Under the pieces are notes generated by a model. It worked only from the letters and a program-made list of their open reading frames with translations, did no database searches and had not been told where the DNA came from. This document shows positions 59,114 through 64,000 of a stretch of 64,000 nucleotides of DNA, in pieces. The translations under genes and the position numbers were made by a program. Numbering within the stretch: position 1 is the first letter of the stretch; each line of letters begins with the position of its first letter. Source of the DNA: a virus; the IMG/VR virus record IMGVR_UViG_3300023178_000019, positions 34,564 through 98,563 of that record; one strand, written 5' to 3'.

Positions 59114-61306
59114 TTATACGCTCCTCAACATATCTGTTCCTAAATTTCCAATGCCTCTTCTAATTTTATCTGAAGATTGTGCTGATCTTTGATTTACAGC
59201 AACTAGTTCTTCTAATTTTGGTACTAATGTATTATTCATTGCTTCTTCTAAAGGACCTCGTAACCTCATAGCCATATCTTGCATTGTTCTTTCAACTGTA
59301 TTAGTTTCTGTCGAACTTGGCTGTATACTTGCCATTTCAGTAGGTAAAGTCCTTATAGTATTTAACATTCCGTCAAGCATTCCGGTTGTATTTGTGGTAG
59401 TATCTGATAGACTAGCTGATAGTGATCTAATTGCACCTAGTGCAGAACTTTCAACAATGCTTGCCATTTGATCAGGAGTAACAACAGCTTCAAGCCCGTG
59501 CAAGTTTACTGCTGTACTTTTACCAAAGTTTTCGAATAATCTTCCAACAGTTCCTAAAGATCCAAAGTTTCTGTTTGGATTCATTTCTGACATCATATTT
59601 CTTATTTCTTCTAATTGTTCTGGACTTAACGAATTAGGATTTGGTGCAGAAGGATTTAAAGTAGAATTATCCATTATAGTTCTTAAGGCTGCTGTTAGTG
59701 TATCTATTTCTGATTTTAATGCAGTATTACTTGTGTCTCTTGCGTACTCTTGTGTTTTATTTGAAAGGTCATCGATTATGTTTGTCATTTGGTCAACATC
59801 AGTAGCTTCAAAACCTAATGTGTTCATTCTATCAACAAACAAAGAAGCATCTCTTTGAAGTTGAGTAGACGCTGCTACGGTTGCCATAACTTGACTGTTT
59901 GTATCGTGAAATGCTCTAGCTGCATCACCAATCGGACCTTCGATTGTAGCTAAAATATCTCCTAACACATCTCGGCCTTCAATAAATTGTACAAATCTAT
60001 CAGCCGCAGCAGTTAAAGTATTAAATATTCCGTTAACAACAGCTTCTTGCGCACTCATAGCTACTGACTGAAGTTGTCGTATGCCGCTTAAATATTGATC
60101 TAATAATTGTTGAGACTGAGAAGTTCTTGATGTTTGATTTCTTCTTTCTTCTGTGATAATTGCATCCATTGCTTGAGCAATCTGATCACCTGACAGATCT
60201 TCAGGTGCAGTTTCAGGAAACATTTCAAGTGCTTTTGCTCTAATTACATCTCCGCTTAGTGCTAGGCCACTACTAAGCTCAGTCATAATATTCATCGAAC
60301 CTTGAGAAATTTCAGTTGCACTACCTAGCATTGCTTGTCTAATCAAGAACTGATTGTTTCTAAGTTGTGTTGCTTCACCTAATGCAGCGTCCATTAACAT
60401 TTGTGCTCTTGTTTCATCGCCGTCTAAAAATGCTTGGCGAGCTTCCATTAGTGCATCTCTTAGTCCAGGTGCTGCTGCGTTTAATGCTCTCATTTCAGGA
60501 TCATCCATATTTGGAAATCCTCTTGTAAGAATATCAACTGCAAAATCTTTAACACTAGGTGCAACTTGTCTAAGTGCTAGTAATCCGTTATCAAGTTCGT
60601 CTCTTACATCTTGGTCAAGCATTTGTCCAAATGCAAATACATTACCTTGTCTAGATATTTCAGCTTGTTCTTCAGCAAGAGCATCTGTTTGTTTGCCTGT
60701 AAGTCTTGCCAATTCGTCAAGTGTTTTTGCATATTCAGCTGCTGCTAGATTACGTTCTCTTTCATTCATTCTAGACCTAATGCCTTGAATGGTTGCTAGT
60801 GAATCAAATGATGCAAACGTTTCGCTCAATGTTTGCGAAGTATAACCGAGACGTTCAAGTTCAATTCGTTGTTCATTGAACAACCCATTAGATTCGGCCA
60901 TAAACGCTGCTTGGGCTGATAAAAATGCTTGAGCACCTGCATTAGCAGTTCCTCCCATTGCAGCAAATTCTATATTATTTTGTTGAACAATTTTTGCAAA
61001 GTCTTCGATTCGAAGATTAGCACGACCGACCCCTAGGATCATTTGGTCTATTTCATTATTAAAATGTATACCAGAACGTGTAAGTCCTTGCCATATACTA
61101 ATGTATCCTTCAGCAAATGCCATTGAATCGGCAAACATCTTCATGCCAGGTGCTGCGGCCATAATAGGAGCCATAGCTTGAGGAGCACCGCGAACAATGC
61201 TACCGACCATGCTGCCTAAACCGTCAATGGCTTGATTTAATCTGTTAAAGGCACCAGTATTTCTGTTTACTGACTCAGTATTTTCATTTCTGGTTTCTTC
61301 TGCCAA
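59114..61306 (-). CDS. Tail tape-measure-like protein
   Basis: 730 residues, mostly helical. The N-terminal 60 residues include a Met/Ala/Gly-rich hydrophobic stretch (GAPQAMAPIMAAAPGMKMFA). A long helical body (RNLAAAEYAKTLDELARLTG, LLALRQVAPSVKDFAVDILT) follows. Near residue 592 is LGTVGRLFENFGKSTAVNLH then GLEAVVTPDQM, the 'FE.fG..t.a.LHG.EAVvp' motif common near the C-terminus of phage tape-measure proteins. T4 gp29 has the corresponding role (590 residues). It diverges from the gp26-like gene, whose frameshifted chaperone partner is expected next to a tape measure. The start is TTG (61306) with GGAG 8 nt upstream. Could alternatively be an internal tail-tube or head protein. Confidence 0.65.
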   Translation of the reverse strand: MAEETRNENTESVNRNTGAFNRLNQAIDGLGSMVGSIVRGAPQAMAPIMAAAPGMKMFADSMAFAEGYISIWQGLTRSGIHFNNEIDQMILGVGRANLRIEDFAKIVQQNNIEFAAMGGTANAGAQAFLSAQAAFMAESNGLFNEQRIELERLGYTSQTLSETFASFDSLATIQGIRSRMNERERNLAAAEYAKTLDELARLTGKQTDALAEEQAEISRQGNVFAFGQMLDQDVRDELDNGLLALRQVAPSVKDFAVDILTRGFPNMDDPEMRALNAAAPGLRDALMEARQAFLDGDETRAQMLMDAALGEATQLRNNQFLIRQAMLGSATEISQGSMNIMTELSSGLALSGDVIRAKALEMFPETAPEDLSGDQIAQAMDAIITEERRNQTSRTSQSQQLLDQYLSGIRQLQSVAMSAQEAVVNGIFNTLTAAADRFVQFIEGRDVLGDILATIEGPIGDAARAFHDTNSQVMATVAASTQLQRDASLFVDRMNTLGFEATDVDQMTNIIDDLSNKTQEYARDTSNTALKSEIDTLTAALRTIMDNSTLNPSAPNPNSLSPEQLEEIRNMMSEMNPNRNFGSLGTVGRLFENFGKSTAVNLHGLEAVVTPDQMASIVESSALGAIRSLSASLSDTTTNTTGMLDGMLNTIRTLPTEMASIQPSSTETNTVERTMQDMAMRLRGPLEEAMNNTLVPKLEELVAVNQRSAQSSDKIRRGIGNLGTDMLRSV

Positions 61307-61332
61307 ATCTATTCTCCAGGTAAAACGTCAAT

Positions 61333-61340
61333 TATAAATA
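61333..61340 (+). promoter_or_regulatory. Consensus T4 late promoter for the gp26-like gene
   Basis: Plus strand reads TATAAATA exactly. Transcription would start near 61346, before AAGGA at 61364-61368 and the ATG at 61377. Confidence 0.75.
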
Positions 61341-61352
61341 ATAACGTATAAT

Positions 61353-61362
61353 ATATTTATCC
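61353..61362 (-). promoter_or_regulatory. Late promoter for the tape-measure-like gene
   Basis: The minus strand reads GGATAAATAT, about 47 nt before the TTG at 61306. It lies downstream of the plus-strand late promoter, so the two promoters face each other and their transcripts overlap. Confidence 0.6.
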
Positions 61363-61376
61363 TAAGGATTATATGC

Positions 61377-62216
61377 ATGGAAAATACACAAAGCCCTCTT
61401 CAAAAATATAAGAGACAGCCTAAGTTATATATAGACTTACCAAGCCAAGGTGCTTGGTATAATAATGATATAGCTGAAAAATATGAAGAATTAGAAGTTT
61501 TTAGCATGACTGCTAACGACGAGATTCTAGCTAAAACACCTGACGCATTGATTTCAGGAAACGCAACAGTAAAAATTATACAAAGTTGTATTCCTTCTAT
61601 AAAAAATGCTTGGTTACTAACTAATGCTGATTTTGATTATGTAATGGCTGCAATTAGATTAGCTTCGTTTGGTGAAGCAATAACTTTAAGTTCGAAGTGT
61701 ACTAGTTGCGGCAATGACGATGCATATAGTTTATCAGTTCAGTCTTTATTAGATCACGCTGCTGCGTTTAAAGGTACATTTGAAACACGTATTGAAGATT
61801 TTACTTTTAGACTTAGACCGTTAACATACAAAGAAATGGTTGAAAATCAGCAAGTTTCAATGAGAGTTAGACGAGAACTTGCACAGATTATATCAAGAAC
61901 TGACATTGACCAAGATAAAAAAGATGAATTAATGAATTCACTTTACGAACAAATTAATACTCAAACTGAAAATATTATTTGTAATGTAATTGTTGATGTT
62001 GTTACTCCTGACGGCGATGTTGAATCAAACATGGAGTTTATTAAAGATTTTGTAATTAATAATGATAGTGTATTCTTTAACGGAATACAAACAATATACT
62101 CAACAAACAATCAAGAACTAGAGATGCCGGCTACTGAAGTTGAATGTAGCGAATGTCAACACAAACAAAACATTAAGCCAAACTTGGACTATTCGAGTTT
62201 TTTCTTGAAAGTTTAG
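61377..62216 (+). CDS. 26: Baseplate hub / tail assembly protein gp26-like (T4_baseplate family)
   Basis: 279 residues. Family hallmarks: PKLYIDLPSQGAWYNNDIAE, EVFSMTANDEILAKTPDALI, SGNATVKIIQSCIPSIKNAW and DFDYVMAAIRLASFGEAITL. Two CxxC pairs (SKCTSCGND at about 115 and VECSECQHK near 263) could bind one zinc. In T4, gp26 and gp51 act in hub assembly. Its last codons contain a -1 slippery heptamer, and a -1 frame continues 73 codons past its stop, as in tail-assembly-chaperone pairs. Perfect late promoter and AAGGA upstream. It is longer than T4 gp26 (208). Confidence 0.85.
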   Translation: MENTQSPLQKYKRQPKLYIDLPSQGAWYNNDIAEKYEELEVFSMTANDEILAKTPDALISGNATVKIIQSCIPSIKNAWLLTNADFDYVMAAIRLASFGEAITLSSKCTSCGNDDAYSLSVQSLLDHAAAFKGTFETRIEDFTFRLRPLTYKEMVENQQVSMRVRRELAQIISRTDIDQDKKDELMNSLYEQINTQTENIICNVIVDVVTPDGDVESNMEFIKDFVINNDSVFFNGIQTIYSTNNQELEMPATEVECSECQHKQNIKPNLDYSSFFLKV

Positions 62217-62437
62217 TCTCACTCTCGGATTCTGAAATTTTAGAATTATCAAAAAGTATGGAGAACGAAGTAAAGCAAATCAAACACGAAGTTTATAAAC
62301 TTTCTTGGTATATGCGAGGAGGAGTAAACTCAAAAGATTTGCTTACTGACACTGACATAGAGGATATCGAAATTTTAGGAAAAATTGTTAAAGAAAATAT
62401 TGACGCTACTAAAAGTTCTAAAATGCCGATGATTTAA
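62177..62437 (+). CDS. -1 frame extension downstream of gp26 (probable frameshift product C-terminus)
   Basis: Frame open from 62177 to the TAA at 62435-62437. It reads FEFFLESLVSLSDSEILELS, KSMENEVKQIKHEV, YKLSWYMRGGVNSKDLL and IEDIEILGKIVKENIDATKS. This is a coherent amphipathic helical sequence that begins before any start codon: the first ATG in frame is 62258 (MENEVKQ), with only AAAAAG upstream. Entry by a -1 shift at 62198-62204 explains why the coding look extends upstream of the ATG. It takes the position of T4 gene 51. The stop overlaps the convergent gene at 62434. Independent initiation at 62258 is the alternative. Confidence 0.7.
   Translation, partial: AKLGLFEFFLESLVSLSDSEILELSKSMENEVKQIKHEVYKLSWYMRGGVNSKDLLTDTDIEDIEILGKIVKENIDATKSSKMPMI
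62198..62204 (+). promoter_or_regulatory. Programmed -1 frameshift site (slippery heptamer)
   Basis: T-TTT-TTC in the gp26 reading phase (AGT TTT TTC) fits X-XXY-YYZ exactly. Slippage puts the ribosome on TTT TTT CTT GAA, the frame of the extension, four codons before the gp26 stop at 62214. A weak hairpin (ATTCT/AGAAT) lies about 25 nt downstream. Confidence 0.7.
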
Positions 62438-63738
62438 AAATCATTAAGATTAAATTTTCGACGCTCTGTATTATTATTTTGAGGATTTATTTGTATAGGT
62501 TGCGCCGGGCCGCCGGCTTCTATTTCATCACCTGATGCAGATGTAGCTTTTCCAAACTCTTTTTCAAATTCAAGCCCTAGTCTTTCAATTGCATCTACTC
62601 TTTCCATTTCGCTTACAGTATCTCCAAATTGAGGTACTACTTTTGAATTCCATTGTTCAGTAATAAGATTGTCAACAAACTCTGCTCCTGTATAACCCCA
62701 CAATGCTAGTTGATTAACATAATCTTTTGCAATGAATCCCATAATTACTTTTTGTACATCTGGATTGCTTGTAGCTGCTCTAATAGCAAAATATATAGCT
62801 GCTTCAACAGCTATGAACTGTAACAAATTTTTAAAAGCCATCAGTGCTTGACCTGGCAGGCCGCCAACAAATGCAGCAATTTGACTTGCTGTCATGTTTG
62901 CCATATTTGCAGCTCTAAATATTTTAACTATAGAAGAAAGCAAAAGTCTAGTGCCTGCTCTTAGAGCACCTATTAAATCAGGAACTGCAAAAGTAATAAA
63001 CCAAGCGCCAAATAGTTGTCTCGAAGATACTGCAAAATTTTCTGCTGATGTTTGATCATTAACAGAAGCATACATATTAATTAACATATCTTTTAAAGTA
63101 TCATATGCTGCCATACTAACACCTGGACGGAAGGTAAATGGAAATAGACTCCTCATAGTAGATGAAGTAGCTTGTCTTAAGAAAGAAATGTTGTTACGTG
63201 CCCATCTTCTTGGATTCTTCTTAGCTTCTTCGTCCATGGTTAAAAGTTTTCCACGTTGTGCTTCAACATCTCGTGCTATTTGGGCTCGACGAGCGTTAGC
63301 TTGTTGTGTAAACGCTTCTATTTCTTGTCTTGTGTATCTATGGCCACCATGTTCAATGAATCCGTCGCGACGTAATTGAGCTTGAATGCTTCTAGGTAGT
63401 TTTCCGTTACGGTCTTTGAGATCATCCCATTCTAAAGGAGGTTTGTTTGTTGTAGTAGGAATTGCATTGTTTGGTGCCGGCGACCCCGAAGCTCTAGGAT
63501 CAAAACTAGAATTTCTTCGTATTTCTAAATTAATAGTGTTGTTGTAGTTTTGTGCTGCCTGTGCATTATCAAAAGTTCTTACAATATAATTTGGATCAGT
63601 AGGTCTTAATCTTGTATCAACTACATTATATCCCAAAGAGGTATTTCCGGTACTCATAATAGTACCACTTTCAACTTCAAAAACTGATTCAACAAGAAGT
63701 TTTGCTGATTCTACAAATATCTCATTAATAGCAACCAT
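62434..63738 (-). CDS. Unknown protein with hydrophobic C-terminal half
   Basis: 434 residues, no family recognised. The N-terminal 170 residues are polar (AINEIFVESAKLLVESVF, PPLEWDDLKDRNGKLP, LRRDGFIEHGGHRYTRQEIE). From about 200 come several hydrophobic helices (LFGAWFITFAVPDLIGALRA, FVGGLPGQALMAFKNLLQFI, AVEAAIYFAIRA). The tail is acidic then Gln/Asn-rich and basic (INPQNNNTERRKFNLNDF). The hydrophobic helices without a signal peptide suggest a virion protein delivered to or through the cell membrane at ejection, or a phage membrane protein. Late promoter GAATAAATAC and AAGGA precede the ATG. Its 3' end overlaps the frameshift ORF by 4 bp. Confidence 0.6.
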   Translation of the reverse strand: MVAINEIFVESAKLLVESVFEVESGTIMSTGNTSLGYNVVDTRLRPTDPNYIVRTFDNAQAAQNYNNTINLEIRRNSSFDPRASGSPAPNNAIPTTTNKPPLEWDDLKDRNGKLPRSIQAQLRRDGFIEHGGHRYTRQEIEAFTQQANARRAQIARDVEAQRGKLLTMDEEAKKNPRRWARNNISFLRQATSSTMRSLFPFTFRPGVSMAAYDTLKDMLINMYASVNDQTSAENFAVSSRQLFGAWFITFAVPDLIGALRAGTRLLLSSIVKIFRAANMANMTASQIAAFVGGLPGQALMAFKNLLQFIAVEAAIYFAIRAATSNPDVQKVIMGFIAKDYVNQLALWGYTGAEFVDNLITEQWNSKVVPQFGDTVSEMERVDAIERLGLEFEKEFGKATSASGDEIEAGGPAQPIQINPQNNNTERRKFNLNDF

Positions 63739-63758
63739 GATTATTCCTTAATTACAAA

Positions 63759-63768
63759 GTATTTATTC
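63759..63768 (-). promoter_or_regulatory. Late promoter for the 434-residue gene
   Basis: The minus strand reads GAATAAATAC, about 22 nt before the ATG at 63738. Confidence 0.55.
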
Positions 63769-63774
63769 ATTTTT

Positions 63775-63795
63775 AATATCTACTTCGTAGATATT
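63775..63795. repeat. Perfect hairpin AATATCTAC-TTC-GTAGATATT
   Basis: 9-bp perfect arms, upstream of the late promoter. It shares its centre (TACTTCGTA / TACGAAGTA) with the hairpin at 63863-63883. Possibly a terminator remnant or a protein-binding site. Confidence 0.5.
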
Positions 63796-63862
63796 AGTTT
63801 TCGCTATCGCTCAAACTATGCACTTCGTTTGTTGATAGAAGTAAATGATATAAAGATCAAAT

Positions 63863-63883
63863 CGTTATTACGAAGTAATAACG
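63863..63883 (-). terminator. Hairpin CGTTATTAC-GAA-GTAATAACG, possible terminator of the edge gene
   Basis: 9-bp perfect arms, 26 nt after the stop codon at 63910 in the minus direction, followed by a mixed T-rich stretch. Terminator role is plausible but the T-run is poor. Confidence 0.45.
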
Positions 63884-63909
63884 TTTAAGCTTCATGTAGA
63901 TTGTTTCAG

Positions 63910-64000
63910 TCAGACGGAACCTGTTACGGTTCCATCTAATCTCAAAACTTCATGTGAGTTCGTCACAGCCGAGACTTGGAAGTAGGTGTTTTCTGCTGTA
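63910..64000 (-). CDS. C-terminal 29 codons of an unknown gene
   Basis: The minus-strand frame entering at the right edge reads TAENTYFQVSAVTNSHEVLR and LDGTVTGSV, then TGA at 63912-63910. The alternating hydrophobic pattern suggests a beta-strand end of a virion protein. The other two minus-strand frames stop after 11-16 codons. Too short to identify. Confidence 0.5.
   Translation of the reverse strand, partial: TAENTYFQVSAVTNSHEVLRLDGTVTGSV

Noticed and set aside
63900-63950. GGAACC/GGTTCC hairpin as tRNA or ncRNA at the right edge
   Set aside because: It lies within an open frame that enters from the edge and has no cloverleaf; a coding explanation is simpler.

Overview
The window is part of the genome of a tailed phage with a T4-type contractile tail, AT-rich and very probably marine. 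Recognisable T4 homologues are the sheath (gp18), neck proteins (gp13, gp14), sheath terminator (gp15), major capsid (gp23), scaffold (gp22), prohead protease (gp21), an acidic prohead core protein (gp67-like), portal (gp20), a tape-measure-like protein and a gp26-type baseplate/tail assembly protein. Motifs close to the T4 late promoter TATAAATA precede many genes. No integrase, tRNA, photosynthesis gene, insertion sequence or CRISPR array is visible. The host is inferred, not shown. A PqqA-like peptide and an LPS-type heptose cassette suggest a Gram-negative host that makes PQQ, and a marine methylotroph such as the OM43 clade would fit.

Layout, left to right. 1-7.9 kb: gp18 (minus, cut by the left edge), an HNH-like protein (plus), a P-loop nucleotide kinase and two small genes (minus), gp13 (minus) and the divergent gp14-gp15 pair (plus). 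7.8-14.7 kb: accessory block. A Nudix hydrolase is followed on the plus strand by hldE-hldD-cupin-gmhB behind a sigma70-like promoter. Converging on it is a minus-strand late operon of a GT9/heptosyltransferase-like protein, a NodU-type carbamoyltransferase and a 2OG-Fe(II) oxygenase. 14.8-51.7 kb: about 37 kb of minus-strand fibre and virion structural genes. These include giants of 3740, 2616, 1679 and 1577 codons, an S74-terminated fibre, a 37-cysteine glycine-rich putative adhesin and a chaperone-like protein.

51.7-52.3 kb: a compact non-capsid island. It holds a structured late leader, a probable independent ncRNA of about 240 nt with its own sigma70-like promoter and terminator, and a 23-codon pqqA-like gene on the opposite strand. 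52.3-61.3 kb: the head module on the minus strand (gp23, gp22, gp21, gp67-like, two conserved small or unknown genes, gp20) and the tape-measure-like gene. 61.4-62.4 kb: gp26-like gene (plus) with a canonical -1 slippery heptamer and an overlapping -1 frame, arranged like a tail-assembly-chaperone frameshift. 62.4-64 kb: an unknown, partly hydrophobic protein and the 3' end of another gene.

How the parts may work together: the head, neck, sheath and fibre genes build the virion. The heptose cassette could make ADP-heptose early from the host RNA polymerase promoter, and the late glycosyltransferase/carbamoyltransferase/oxygenase operon could then attach and modify a sugar on LPS or on virion fibres. 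The PqqA-like peptide could feed the host PQQ biosynthesis enzymes during infection.
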